Source of the DNA: Brachybacterium fresconis
Lineage (GTDB): Bacteria; Actinomycetota; Actinomycetes; Actinomycetales; Dermabacteraceae
DNA: 64,000 nt
Reading direction: 5' to 3'
Assembly (NCBI RefSeq): GCF_017876515.1
Contig: NZ_JAGIOC010000001.1
Coordinates: 248,001-312,000 of the forward strand
This document shows positions 1-10,288 of the stretch, one piece after another; within the stretch, counting starts at the first letter, position 1, and every line of letters begins with the position of its first letter. A program made the position numbers and the translations under genes. The notes under the pieces were generated by a model. It made no database searches. It had not been told where the DNA came from and saw nothing but the letters and a program-made list of their open reading frames with translations.

Positions 1-252
1 CCGCAATCGCTTGACCTCGGCCTTCAGTCGTTTGACCTCGGCGGATTCTTCGGTCGTGGTGCCGGGACGGGACCCGTCGTCGACCTCGGCCTGGGCCAGC
101 CAGCGCCGCACGGACTCCCGCGAGACGCCCTCTTGGCGGGCGACCGCGGCCGTCGCCGCGGTCAGGGTGGGGTACTCCTGGGCGTGCTCGCGCACGAGCC
201 GCACGCACCTCGCGCGCAGCTGGGGATCGATCTTCTTCGGCATGCTGTCCAT
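1..252 (-). CDS. IS3-family transposase OrfA, partial
   Basis: OrfA is the helix-turn-helix DNA-binding half of the IS3 transposase. The visible part runs from the start codon at 252 (MDSMPKKIDPQLR) through an HTH (residues about 15-50, ending VRRWLAQAE) to the beginning of the leucine-zipper-like region, where the window ends. It matches the orfA at 53426-53746, apparently residue for residue. In the full copy orfA is followed by orfB in the -1 frame, expected here left of the window. Confidence 0.88.
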   Translation of the reverse strand, partial: MDSMPKKIDPQLRARCVRLVREHAQEYPTLTAATAAVARQEGVSRESVRRWLAQAEVDDGSRPGTTTEESAEVKRLKAEVKRLR

Positions 253-297
253 CCTCTCGGACTCAAACAGCAGCGGCATCAAACCTGGGCCGATTCA
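1..297 (-). mobile_element. IS3-family element, end fragment (continues off the left edge)
   Basis: This is one terminus of the same IS3-family element found complete at 53381-54747. The terminal inverted repeat TGAATCGGCCCAGGTTTGA, read on the minus strand, ends at 297. Inward lies the start of orfA. The insertion interrupts a secreted PKD-domain gene whose 5' part survives at 298-528. The other end lies outside the window, so the target duplication cannot be checked. Confidence 0.9.
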
Positions 298-528
298 GCC
301 TGTATTGGCGTCAACCCCGACTAGTGCATCACCGCCCTCTAGGCCATAGATACTCAGGCCACTCTCTCCTTCTTCTTCTGCCTCCCCCTCTTCCTGTCCT
401 TCTCCCTCTTCTTGTCCTTGTCCCTCTTCCTGTCCTTGTCCCTCGCCTGTTGCCCATGCGGGTGCTGTGGCGAGGAGGACCCCGGTCGTCGTGCCTACGG
501 CGATCAGTCTCCGAAGTGTTCGTCGCAT
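295..528 (-). pseudogene. Secreted PKD-type cassette protein, truncated by IS3
   Basis: The 5' part of a cassette partner gene survives. It starts at ATG 528 (MRRTLRRLIAVGTTTGVLLA), overlapping the preceding lipoprotein gene by 25 bases as in the sister cassettes. It has a signal peptide ending near ATAPAWA, then an acidic Gly/Glu/Gln-rich repeat (GQGQEEGQGQEEGEGQEE) unlike the linkers of the paralogues. The frame runs into the IS3 end at 297 and stops at once. The C-terminal beta domain seen in the other copies is missing, so the gene is broken. Confidence 0.8.
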
Positions 529-1061
529 GTCGTCCCCTCCTCGTAGTACCCCTGCTTCTGGATCATCCATGGTTCATCATTGGACTCTCGCACGAGCGTG
601 AATTGACCGACGCTCTGGCCGTACTTGTTCGCGATCTCGACGGGTTCTCCGTCCCTTGTGGCTTGTAGCGCACTAGTGTCGTCACAGAACTCGACGACCG
701 CGGACGTATTGGTTTCCTCGACGACCGTCCAGTGCGAGAGTTTGCGTTCGCCAGTGACGATCGCCCCGGATTCGGCACGCTTAGCATCGTCAGCCCGCTG
801 CTTCTCCGCCAGCTCCGGGACGAAGAACTCGTCGATGTAGCTGGTGTCCTCCCACCCTTCTGCCGCTGCCGCATCTGATGCGTCGAATGAAGCTTTGACG
901 CGTTCCTGCGGCGTCGCGTCGGCGGGGTCGGTGGTGGGTGCTTCCTGGGTGGCGGTCTCGGCGGTGGGAGGATCGTTCTCGCCGTTGCTGGTGCACGCGG
1001 CGAGTGGGGCGGCGAGGAGGGTGGCCATCGCGATCGTGGTGAGTGCTCGGTGTCGGATCAC
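504..1061 (-). CDS. Secreted lipoprotein, cassette copy 1
   Basis: This is a 185-residue predicted lipoprotein starting with GTG at 1061. The N-terminus MIRHRALTTIAMATLLAAPL followed by AACTSN forms a signal peptide with lipobox (LAAC), so the mature protein should be lipid-anchored outside the membrane. A Thr/Glu/Pro spacer leads to the conserved motif DPADATPQERVKASFDAS and a compact domain of about 120 residues. That domain ends in LVRESNDEPWMIQKQGYYEE and a conserved pair of cysteines (VVEFCDD and TTCDEHF). This resembles small Cys-bonded alpha/beta lipoproteins of actinomycetes, but I cannot name the family. Its 3' end overlaps the next cassette gene by 25 bases. Confidence 0.85.
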   Translation of the reverse strand: MIRHRALTTIAMATLLAAPLAACTSNGENDPPTAETATQEAPTTDPADATPQERVKASFDASDAAAAEGWEDTSYIDEFFVPELAEKQRADDAKRAESGAIVTGERKLSHWTVVEETNTSAVVEFCDDTSALQATRDGEPVEIANKYGQSVGQFTLVRESNDEPWMIQKQGYYEEGTTCDEHFGD

Positions 1062-1409
1062 GGGGTCTCCTCGGAGTCGGTGGTTGTCGCGGGCGCTCGG
1101 TAGGTGCTCGGTGGCGGGTGCGCAGGGGGCTTCGCCGAGTGCGATCCGGGGGGTACTTCTCTCTGTTGCTGGTGCTGGCGTCGCCGCCCCCGCCCCGTCA
1201 GGTCGTTCTTCGGCAGTGTCCGATGGCTTGCCGGGCTGGCCTGGACTGGAGATTTCACCTCTACGGTGCCGCTACCGTCCTCGCCCGTGTCGACCTCTAC
1301 CGGGCTTTGTGTGGGTGGAGGCGTGGGCTCGGGCGTGGGTGTAGGGGTGGGTTTTGCCGAAGATGGGCCACAATTAGAGCCAAAGCGTGGAATCCGGTGA
1401 TGTCGACCA
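1062..1409 (-). pseudogene. Decayed remnant of a cassette partner gene
   Basis: In three sister cassettes an intact PKD-domain gene follows the lipoprotein; here only about 350 bases separate two lipoprotein genes. The expected overlapping start is present (ATGCGGAGCACATTTCGC) but is followed directly by TAA. Downstream, an open stretch encodes a Pro/Thr-rich segment (PTPTPTPEPTPPPTQSP) and then the leader-like string that precedes the type-1 lipoprotein starts. No C-terminal beta domain remains. I read this as a partner gene removed by deletion or recombination. Confidence 0.5.
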
Positions 1410-1964
1410 TCAATTAGCGAAATGTGCTCCGCACGTAATCGCTGCGTCGTAGTATCCCTTCTGTTCGATCAGCCATATTCCGGATTCAGATTCGCGGACC
1501 AACTTGAACTGGGCGACAAGTTTGCCGGAGTTTGAAATGTCAGTGGTCTCGCCGTTCGTCGTCGCGGTTAGTTCGGTGGTGTCGTCACAAAACTCGACGG
1601 TGGCCCCCGTGTCCGTCTGCTCAACGGAGATCCAATTGGTTAGGCGCCGTTCACCCGATATAGTCGCCCCCGATTCAGCGCGCTTTTTGCCGTCCGCTTG
1701 CGCTTTCTCGGACAATTCGGGGACGAGGTACCGTTCGTGAAAACTCACGTCTTTCCAGCCCTCTGCGGCCGCGGCGTCGGAGGCTTCGAAGTACGCTTCG
1801 ATCCGCTCCTGCGGCGTGGCGTCGGCGGGGTCCGGGGACGGTAGCGCTTCCTGCGCGGCGGCCTCGGTGGGCTTTTCCTCGGTCTCGCCGCTGCAGGCGG
1901 CGAGGGGGAGGGCGACGAGGCTGGTCATTGCGAGGGCGGTCAGGGCACGGTGGCGGGTGCGCAT
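1410..1964 (-). CDS. Secreted lipoprotein, cassette copy 2
   Basis: This 184-residue lipoprotein has the second type of N-terminus (MRTRHRALTALAMTSLVALP, then LAACSGE) and an ATG start at 1964 preceded by GAGGAGCCCC. The conserved block DPADATPQERIEAYFEASDA, the two cysteines (VEFCDD, ITCGAHF) and the LVRESESGIWLIEQKGYYDA ending are retained. The family is otherwise unrecognised. Its downstream partner gene is decayed (1062-1409), so this lipoprotein now stands without one. Upstream, 1970-2087 carries a relic of the LysM-BTAD gene end. Confidence 0.85.
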   Translation of the reverse strand: MRTRHRALTALAMTSLVALPLAACSGETEEKPTEAAAQEALPSPDPADATPQERIEAYFEASDAAAAEGWKDVSFHERYLVPELSEKAQADGKKRAESGATISGERRLTNWISVEQTDTGATVEFCDDTTELTATTNGETTDISNSGKLVAQFKLVRESESGIWLIEQKGYYDAAITCGAHFAN

Positions 1965-1969
1965 GGGGC

Positions 1970-2087
1970 TCCTCAGCGCGCGACCCGGTGGGACGCGGGG
2001 TGGTGGGCATCGGGGAATTGGCTCGGGTAGAAAGCTTAATCTCGTCGAGCAGGGCTTCGAGCTGGTGGGTGACGCGCCGCTGGGGGC
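1970..2087 (-). repeat. Relic of the 3' end of the LysM-BTAD gene (unit boundary)
   Basis: Read on the minus strand, this spacer is a diverged copy of the last 35-40 codons of the LysM-BTAD gene at 7266-7385, sharing a stretch around GGTGGGACGCGGGGTGGTGG and the CTGGTGGGTGA region. It is no longer attached to a gene. It marks a boundary between tandem cassettes and is the most diverged of the three relics. Confidence 0.7.
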
Positions 2088-3140
2088 TCAGGTGACGTCG
2101 GTGACGACGCTTTGGTAGCTTCCGATGCGGAGCTGTTTGTCGGTGGTCAGGTCGAGGGGGATCTGTCCGCCTTCTCCGGTGTTGGATTCCCAGTCGACGG
2201 CCCAGTGTGCGGTGATGTTGAGGGTGTAGAGTCCGCCGGGCTGGTCATCGCTCATCTGCTCGTAGACATGGCCGCAGTCAGGGGATTCCTCGGTCCCGGT
2301 GCCGGGGTACTCGGTGCCGGGGCCGGTGCATTCGATCGTGGTGTCATCGCCCATGTCGATCGTCATCCCGGAGAAGGCGGCGGCGGCGGTGACGGTGACG
2401 TCGCCCGCGGTGGCGCTGGTGGAGTTCGGGCCGGTCGTGGTCGGTCCAGGGTTGGCCACCCACAGCCACACCGGCAGCCCGACCGCACCGAGCGTGTCCG
2501 GATCGTTCGGCGTCGACGCGATCTCCGGTGCTGTCAGGTGCATCTGCGAGACGGCGGTCTGCGCGAGCTCGGCCGGGTTGACCTGCGGAGCAGCAGGTTG
2601 TGGAGGGGCCGGCTGTTGTGGCTCGGCAGGCGCTTGCGGGTCGGCTGGTTCAGCCTGGGGTCGAGCCATTCCGTCGACGTATGCGGTGGGGCCGCCGTTC
2701 CGACCCTGAACGTACGCGCCTTCGGAGGTGTATGTGGCCGTAGATCCGTCGGGGAGAGTGGCGGTGTTGTCAGGAGGCTTCGAAGACACTGAAGCCGGCG
2801 TTCCACGACTGTAGCCCTCCACAGATTCGGGCTTCGCATTGTCTACGCGTTCAGTCCGAGGTCCGGAAGAACCATCGGTGGGCGGGCTCTCCCCACTGCC
2901 ACTTGATGATCCGGCGTCGCCGTCGCCGTCGCCGCCGTCGCCACCACCACCACCGCCGTCTCCGCTGCCGCCTCCGCCTCCACCTGAGGAGGCACCAGCA
3001 CTGGCTGATGCGTCACTACCTTCGTTGTGGATTGTCACGCCTCCTTCATCTCCCTCGCCGGTGGCCCATGCAGGTGCTGTGGCGAGGATGACCCCGGCCG
3101 TCGCGCCTACGGCGGTCAGTCTCCGAAGTGCTCGCTGCAT
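2088..3140 (-). CDS. Secreted protein with Gly/Pro-rich linker and C-terminal PKD-like domain, copy 3
   Basis: The chosen start is ATG 3140 (MQRALRRLTAVGATAGVILA), preceded by GGAAGGGACGAA, giving 350 residues. It overlaps the lipoprotein gene by 25 bases, as in the sisters. After a signal peptide (cut near PAWA) come a long Gly/Asp/Ser-rich low-complexity stretch, a conserved segment with TYTSEGAYVQGRNGGPTAYV, a Pro/Ala/Gln-rich linker and a C-terminal domain of about 160 residues. That domain holds VGLPVWLWVANPGPTTT, IDMGDDTTIECTGPGTEY and SPDCGHVYEQ, resembling PKD-like beta-sandwich domains of secreted actinobacterial proteins, with two likely disulfide cysteines. Molecular function is unknown. 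Confidence 0.82.
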   Translation of the reverse strand: MQRALRRLTAVGATAGVILATAPAWATGEGDEGGVTIHNEGSDASASAGASSGGGGGGSGDGGGGGGDGGDGDGDAGSSSGSGESPPTDGSSGPRTERVDNAKPESVEGYSRGTPASVSSKPPDNTATLPDGSTATYTSEGAYVQGRNGGPTAYVDGMARPQAEPADPQAPAEPQQPAPPQPAAPQVNPAELAQTAVSQMHLTAPEIASTPNDPDTLGAVGLPVWLWVANPGPTTTGPNSTSATAGDVTVTAAAAFSGMTIDMGDDTTIECTGPGTEYPGTGTEESPDCGHVYEQMSDDQPGGLYTLNITAHWAVDWESNTGEGGQIPLDLTTDKQLRIGSYQSVVTDVT

Positions 3141-3673
3141 TTCGTCCCTTCCTCGTAGTACGCCTGCTCCTGGATCATCCACGGCTGATCATCGGATTCT
3201 CGAACGAGAGTAAACCGACCAACAGTTTCCCCGTTCTGGTTCTCAATCTCGAAAGGCTCGCCATCCTTGGTCGCCTTCAGCTGGCTGGAATCTTGACAGA
3301 ACTCCACGACCGCAGTCGTGTCGGTTTCCTCGACTACAGTCCAGTGGGAGAACTGCGTCTCACCGGTGATAATTGCCCCCGTGTCCGCATTTTTAGCATC
3401 GACGGCTCGTTGCTTCTCCGCCAGTTCCGGCACGTAGAATTCGTCGATATAGCTGGTGTCTTCCCACCCATCCGCCGCTGCGGCATTTGCTGCGTCAAAT
3501 GAAGCTTCGATCCGTTCCCGGGGGGTGGCGTCGGCAGGGTCGGTGGTGGGTGGTGCTTCCTGGGTGGTCGTGGTGGTGGGGCCCTCCTCGCCGGCGTTGC
3601 TGGTGCAGGCGGCGAGTGGGGCGGCGAGGAGGGTGGCCATCGCGATCGTGGTGAGTGCTCGGTGTCGGATCAC
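3116..3673 (-). CDS. Secreted lipoprotein, cassette copy 3
   Basis: This 185-residue lipoprotein begins with GTG at 3673 (MIRHRALTTIAMATLLAAPL, lipobox LAAC). It is very close to copy 1 in the signal peptide and in the mature domain (SYIDEFYVPELAEKQRA, WTVVEETDTTAVVEFC). The GTG overlaps the stop of a 25-codon leader ORF by GTGA, with GAGGAG eight bases upstream serving as ribosome binding site. The downstream partner starts inside its 3' end. Conserved cysteines in EFCQDS and TKCSEHF suggest one disulfide in the exported domain. Confidence 0.85.
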   Translation of the reverse strand: MIRHRALTTIAMATLLAAPLAACTSNAGEEGPTTTTTQEAPPTTDPADATPRERIEASFDAANAAAADGWEDTSYIDEFYVPELAEKQRAVDAKNADTGAIITGETQFSHWTVVEETDTTAVVEFCQDSSQLKATKDGEPFEIENQNGETVGRFTLVRESDDQPWMIQEQAYYEEGTKCSEHFGD

Positions 3674-3747
3674 GGGGTCTCCTCGGAGTCGGTGGTTGTC
3701 GCGGGCGCTCGATAGGTGCTCGGGAGTGCTCGGTGGCGGGTGCGCAT
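3670..3747 (-). CDS. Short leader ORF overlapping the lipoprotein start
   Basis: A 25-codon ORF begins at an ATG with the exact start context of type-2 lipoproteins (GAGGAGCCCC, then MRTRHRALP) and ends in the GTGA that starts the type-1 lipoprotein at 3673. It looks like the first codons of a type-2 lipoprotein joined by recombination to the upstream region of a type-1 gene. Translation of this stub would deliver ribosomes to the lipoprotein start. Whether it has a regulatory role or is a recombination scar is open. Confidence 0.4.
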   Translation of the reverse strand: MRTRHRALPSTYRAPATTTDSEETP

Positions 3748-3757
3748 GGGGCTCCTC

Positions 3758-3880
3758 AGAGTGCTATCCGGTGGGACGCGGGGGTGGTGGACATCAGGGA
3801 TTCGGTCTCGGGCAGAAGATCGTAGCCGTCGTCGATCTCGTCAATCAGGGCTTCCAGTTGGTGAGTGATGCGCGAGTGGG
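3758..3880 (-). repeat. Relic of the 3' end of the LysM-BTAD gene (unit boundary)
   Basis: The spacer between cassettes matches the end of the LysM-BTAD gene (7266-7385) over about 110 bases, including the region coding SLMSTTPASHRIAL. It is nearly identical to the relic at 5529-5651. No start or promoter remains attached to it, so it is a duplication footprint rather than a gene. Confidence 0.8.
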
Positions 3881-3882
3881 GT

Positions 3883-4914
3883 TCAGGTGACGTCGGTGAC
3901 GACGCTTTGGTAGCTGCCGATGCGGAGCTGTTTGTCGGTGGTCAGGTCGACGGGGATCTGTCCGCCTTCTCCGCTGTTGGATTCCCAGTCGACGGCCCAG
4001 TGAGCGGTGATGTTGACGGTGTAGAGTCCGCCGGGCTGGTCATCGCTCATCTGCTCGTAGACATGGCCACAGTCGGGGGAATGCTCGATCCCGGTGCCGG
4101 GGTACTCGGTGCCGGGGCCGGTGCATTCGATCGTGGTGCCATCGCCCATGTCGATCGTCATGCCAGAGAACGTAGCGGTCGCGGTGACGGTGACATCGCC
4201 GGCGGTGGCGCTGGTGGAGTTCGGGCCGGTCGTGGTCGGGCCCGGATTGGCCACCCACAGCCATACCGGCAGTCCGACCGCACCGAGGGTGTCCGGATCG
4301 TTCGGCGCCGACGCGATCTCCGGTGCTGTCAGGTGCATCTGCGAGACGGCGGTCTGTGCGAGCTCGGCTGGGTTGACCTGCGGAGCAGCAGGTTGTGGAG
4401 GGGCCGGCTGTTGTGGCGCGGCAGGCGCTTGCGGGTCGGCTGGCTCAGCCTGGGGTCGAGTCATTCCGTCGACGTATGCGGTGGGGCCGCCGTTCCGACC
4501 CTGAACGTACGCGCCTTCGGAGGTGTATCTGGCCGTAGATCCATCGGGGAGAGTAACGCTGTTGTCAGGGGGCCTCGAAGGCGCCGAGTTCGGTGCTCCG
4601 CTACTGTAGCCATCCACAGATTCGGGCTTCGTATTGTCTACCCGTTCAGTCCGAGGTCCGGAAGAACCATCGGCGGGCGGGCTCTCGCCACTGCCACTTG
4701 AAGATTCGTCGCCACCGCCACCGCCACCGTCTCCGCTGCCGCCTCCGCCGTCGTTGCTTCCTTCATCGGTGGCGATGGTCTTGATGAAGCTGTCTCCCCC
4801 GCTGCTGTCGTCGGTGATACCACCACTGGGGTCCGCTAGGGCTGGCGCGGTGAGGCTGACGGCGACAGTCGAGACGGCCGCGGTGGTGATTAGGCGGTGA
4901 AATGCGCGTCGCAT
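3883..4914 (-). CDS. Secreted protein with Gly/Pro-rich linker and C-terminal PKD-like domain, copy 4
   Basis: This is a 343-residue secreted protein starting at ATG 4914 (MRRAFHRLITTAAVSTVAVS) with a signal peptide ending near ALA. The middle (residues 40-170) is Gly/Ser/Asp-rich and then almost the same as in copy 3 (TRYTSEGAYVQGRNGG). The C-terminal 160 residues (VGLPVWLWV, IDMGDGTTIECTGPG, CGHVYEQ, GSYQSVVTDVT) are nearly identical to copies 3 and 5. The overlapping lipoprotein gene upstream carries a premature stop, so translational coupling may be impaired. Function is unknown. Confidence 0.82.
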   Translation of the reverse strand: MRRAFHRLITTAAVSTVAVSLTAPALADPSGGITDDSSGGDSFIKTIATDEGSNDGGGGSGDGGGGGGDESSSGSGESPPADGSSGPRTERVDNTKPESVDGYSSGAPNSAPSRPPDNSVTLPDGSTARYTSEGAYVQGRNGGPTAYVDGMTRPQAEPADPQAPAAPQQPAPPQPAAPQVNPAELAQTAVSQMHLTAPEIASAPNDPDTLGAVGLPVWLWVANPGPTTTGPNSTSATAGDVTVTATATFSGMTIDMGDGTTIECTGPGTEYPGTGIEHSPDCGHVYEQMSDDQPGGLYTVNITAHWAVDWESNSGEGGQIPVDLTTDKQLRIGSYQSVVTDVT

Positions 4915-5444
4915 GTCGTTTCCTCGTCGTAGTACGCCTTCGTCTCGATCATCCAGGGTTCTGTCTCGCCGTCGCGCACAAGCTTGAACCTGCCGACGGC
5001 GATGCCCTTGTTGGTGACCTCTATCGGCTCCCCGTTCTGAGTTGCTTCCCGTGCGGTGGTGTCGTCGCAGAACTCTATGGTCGCGGTCGTATCGGTCTCC
5101 TCGACGACGGTCCAGTTGGAGAGGACTCGCTCTCCGGTGATGACCGCCCCCTTAGCTGCGCGCTCAGCGTCGAACGTCTTCTGCTCCTCGGCGAGTTCGG
5201 GGACGAAGTACTCGTCGGCGTAGCTGGAGTCTTTCCAGCCATCGGCGGCGGCTGCGTCGGAGGCAGCGAAGGAAGCCTCAACGCGTTACTGGGCGGTGGC
5301 GTCGGCGGGGTCTGCGGTCGGCGGGGCTTCTTGGGTGGTCGTGGTGGTGGGGCCCTCCTCGCCGGCGTTGCTGGTGCAGGCGGTGAGTGGGGCGGCGAGG
5401 AGGGTGGCCATCGCGATCGTGGTGAGTGCTCGGTGTCGGATCAC
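4890..5444 (-). pseudogene. Secreted lipoprotein, cassette copy 4, premature stop
   Basis: The frame opens with GTG at 5444 and codes the same signal peptide and lipobox (LTACTSNAGEE) as copy 3. At the conserved PADATPQER position it reads PADATAQ followed by TAA (about 5286-5288). After the stop the same frame continues as a normal family member (RVEASFAASDA, LAEEQKTFDAE, VEETDTTATIEFCDD) to a stop at 4890. One codon change thus separates it from an intact gene. Without readthrough only a roughly 50-residue lipopeptide would be made. A sequencing error cannot be excluded. Confidence 0.8.
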
Positions 5445-5518
5445 GGGGTCTCCTCGGAGTCGGTGGTTGTCGCGGGCGCTCGATAGGTGCTCGGGAGTGC
5501 TCGGTGGCGGGTGCGCAT
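5441..5518 (-). CDS. Short leader ORF overlapping the copy-4 lipoprotein start
   Basis: This is the same 25-codon hybrid leader as at 3670-3747: an ATG in the type-2 lipoprotein context, coding MRTRHRALPSTYRAPATTTD and ending in GTGA with the next start. Its sequence is the same as the other copy, consistent with duplication of the block 3600-3980 to 5370-5750. It could be a coupling peptide or only a recombination scar. Confidence 0.4.
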   Translation of the reverse strand: MRTRHRALPSTYRAPATTTDSEETP

Positions 5519-5528
5519 GGGGCTCCTC

Positions 5529-5651
5529 AGAGTGCTATCCGGTGGGACGCGGGGGTGGTGGACATCAGGGATTCGGTCTCGGGCAGAAGATCGTAGCCGT
5601 CGTCGATCTCGTCAATCAGGGCTTCCAGTTGGTGAGTGATGCGCGAGTGGG
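5529..5651 (-). repeat. Relic of the 3' end of the LysM-BTAD gene (unit boundary)
   Basis: This is a near-identical copy of the relic at 3758-3880 and a close match to 7266-7385. It separates cassette copies 4 and 5. Its similarity to the intact gene end indicates a recent duplication, or homogenisation by gene conversion. Confidence 0.8.
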
Positions 5652-5653
5652 GT

Positions 5654-6730
5654 TCAGGTGACGTCGGTGACGACGCTTTGGTAGCTGCCGATGCGGAGCT
5701 GTTTGTCGGTGGTCAGGTCGACGGGGATCTGTCCGCCTTCTCCGCTGTTGGATTCCCAGTCGACGGCCCAGTGAGCGGTGATGTTGACGGTGTAGAGTCC
5801 GCCGGGCTGGTCATCGCTCATCTGCTCGTAGACGTGGCCGCAATCGGGGGATTCCTCGATCCCGGTGCCGGGGTACTCGGTGCCGGGGCCGGTGCATTCG
5901 ATCGTGGTGCCATCGCCCATGTCGATCGTCATGCCAGAGAACGTAGCGGTCGCGGTGACGGTGACATCGCCGGCGGTGGCGCTGGTGGAGTTCGGGCCGG
6001 TCGTGGTCGGGCCCGGATTGGCCACCCACAGCCATACCGGCAGTCCGACCGCACCGAGGGTGTCCGGATCGTTCGGCGCCGACGCAATCTGCGGAGCCAC
6101 CAAATGCATCTGAGAGACGGCCGTCTGTGCGACTTCGGCCGGGGAGGGTCGTGCTGCTGGGCCCCCGGAGGGGTCTGTGTCCGCGGAGTCATCACCGTCT
6201 GCGGAAGAGGTGAGATCCATGCAATCGCGACTGAGGGGAATTAAAGAGATGCGAAGGCAATTAGCTCTCAGTTCTTTGAGGTCTTCCTTTTCCTCAGTGA
6301 CCGTCGCCCAAGAGTCTTCTAGGCCCGGTACGGCAATCGTGGCTGGGTTGCCGTCATTGTACTCGTGGACGCTGGCTCTCTCGCCGTCGTCGGCAGATAC
6401 GGATTGCCCCCGGGTGCTTTCGTTGGAACCAGTTCCTGCTCCCGTGGATGAATCATTGTCGTTGCCGGAGTCTTCGGCGGGCACAGAGGGTTTTTCGGTA
6501 CCGTCACCCGAGGACTCTTCCTTATCGGACGACGTATCGTCGACCTCTCGATCGTCTGGCGGATCTACCGCTCTGCCCGTGACTGTGGTTTCGTCTATTC
6601 GTGTTGAATCGCTGCCGCCAACGTTTACAGGGTCCTTAGTCGCCAGTGCCGGCGGCATAATTGTCAGCAGCAGTACGAACGTACAGGCCAGAATCGTGAG
6701 CCATTGGGCTACGCGAAGTGCTTGGCGCAC
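5654..6730 (-). CDS. Secreted protein with C-terminal PKD-like domain, cassette copy 5
   Basis: Start chosen at GTG 6730 (VRQALRVAQWLTILACTFVL), preceded by GGAAGGAACAAC and overlapping the lipoprotein stop by 22 bases, giving 358 residues. The signal peptide ends near PPALA. Residues 30-190 (Ser/Asp/Glu-rich, then EDSWATVTEEKEDLKELRAN and NCLRISLIPLSRDCMDLT) are unrelated to copies 3 and 4. The last 160 residues are nearly identical to theirs, including the DMGDGTT and SPDCGHVYEQ motifs. The protein is a chimera: a private N-terminal region on a shared C-terminal domain. Function is unknown. Confidence 0.83.
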   Translation of the reverse strand: MRQALRVAQWLTILACTFVLLLTIMPPALATKDPVNVGGSDSTRIDETTVTGRAVDPPDDREVDDTSSDKEESSGDGTEKPSVPAEDSGNDNDSSTGAGTGSNESTRGQSVSADDGERASVHEYNDGNPATIAVPGLEDSWATVTEEKEDLKELRANCLRISLIPLSRDCMDLTSSADGDDSADTDPSGGPAARPSPAEVAQTAVSQMHLVAPQIASAPNDPDTLGAVGLPVWLWVANPGPTTTGPNSTSATAGDVTVTATATFSGMTIDMGDGTTIECTGPGTEYPGTGIEESPDCGHVYEQMSDDQPGGLYTVNITAHWAVDWESNSGEGGQIPVDLTTDKQLRIGSYQSVVTDVT

Positions 6731-7257
6731 GTTGTTCCTTCCGGGTAGAATTGCTTCTCCGCAATAAGCCACGGCTCGTCAGCTGTGTCACGCGTCAGTG
6801 TGAACTTACCGACATCAAGACCTTCCGCCTCACCCCCGTCCTGACCGTCGCGCATTATGCGCTGTTTCGAGGTGTCCTGACAGAACTCAATCACGACACT
6901 CGTCTCGTCCTGCTCGCGGACCGTCCAATTGGAGAGCTCTCGTTCCCCTTCGATGGTCGCCCCGCTATCGCGGTTTTCGGCATCGACGCTGTCGGCCTGC
7001 TCGGCCAGGTCAGGGGTGAGGTATTCGGAGTTGTAGCTCGTGTCCTCCCACCCCTTTGCGGCAGCCGCGTCGAACGCGTCTAAGTACGCGTCGACCCGCT
7101 CTTGCGGGGTCGCGTCGGCCGGATCCTGAGACGGCGGTGCTTCCTGCGTGGCGGCTTCGGTGGGCTTCTCCTCGGTCTCGGCGCTGCAGGCGGCAAGGGG
7201 GAGGGCGACGAGGCTGGCCATCGCGAGGGCGGTCAGTGCTCGGTGGCGGGTGCGCAT
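6709..7257 (-). CDS. Secreted lipoprotein, cassette copy 5 (proximal)
   Basis: This 182-residue type-2 lipoprotein (MRTRHRALTALAMASLVALP, lipobox LAACSAE) starts at ATG 7257, eight bases before the LysM-BTAD stop at 7266. GAGGAGCCCC is its ribosome binding site, so it likely belongs to the same transcript as the T7SS genes. The mature domain keeps DPADATPQERVDAYLDAFDA, WTVREQDETSVVIEFCQDT and the final TTCAKHFA. Being next to the source gene of the boundary relics, it is probably closest to the founding cassette. Confidence 0.86.
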   Translation of the reverse strand: MRTRHRALTALAMASLVALPLAACSAETEEKPTEAATQEAPPSQDPADATPQERVDAYLDAFDAAAAKGWEDTSYNSEYLTPDLAEQADSVDAENRDSGATIEGERELSNWTVREQDETSVVIEFCQDTSKQRIMRDGQDGGEAEGLDVGKFTLTRDTADEPWLIAEKQFYPEGTTCAKHFA

Positions 7258-7265
7258 GGGGCTCC

Positions 7266-9869
<2,604 letters not shown>

Positions 9870-10288
9870 CCCGGGGATCGTCAGGGTCCAGCCCGGCTCC
9901 AGGATCGGGTCCTGGCCCGCCCGCAGCGAGTGGCCGTCGGGCTGGAGGCGCCCGTCGTTGGCGGCGACGATCTCCCGCCACCGGTGGCCGTCGCCGAGGT
10001 GCTCCTCCGCCAGGTCCCAGGCGGTGTCGCCGGGCTGGACGGTGATGACGAGGTCAGGTTCGTCGTGCGGGGTCGAGGACTCCTCGGCCTGCGCCTCCTC
10101 GGCCCCGGTGCTGCTCGGGGCGGGGACGGCCGGGGCGGTGCTCTCCGACTGCCCGGAAGATGAGGGCTCGACGGGGGCCGTCTCCGCCAGGGCCGCGGGT
10201 GCCCCGACCCCGCCGGCGATCGCCGTGATCAGCAGGGCGGCCGCCCCCTGCTGGGCGCCCAGGCCGCGGAGCTGCGGCGCACGGACAT
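9870..10288 (-). other. 5' coding extension of the LysM-BTAD gene without a usable start
   Basis: The LysM-BTAD frame stays open upstream of 9869. It codes a hydrophobic segment (AALLITAIAGGVGAPAALAE) and a further LysM repeat (VITVQPGDTAWDLAEEHLGD). No ATG, GTG or TTG occurs in this frame before a TAA at 10350-10352, which follows ATG GCG GTG CGC. An ATG at 10288 (MSVRRSSAAW) is one base out of frame and would join it if the five-base C run at 10244-10248 had one more base. So the gene either carries a recent frameshift or nonsense change or contains a sequence error. Confidence 0.6.

Noticed and set aside
1058..1258. Minus-strand 66-codon frame before the first lipoprotein
   Set aside because: It begins inside decayed sequence and continues through the old lipoprotein leader; no independent support as a gene.
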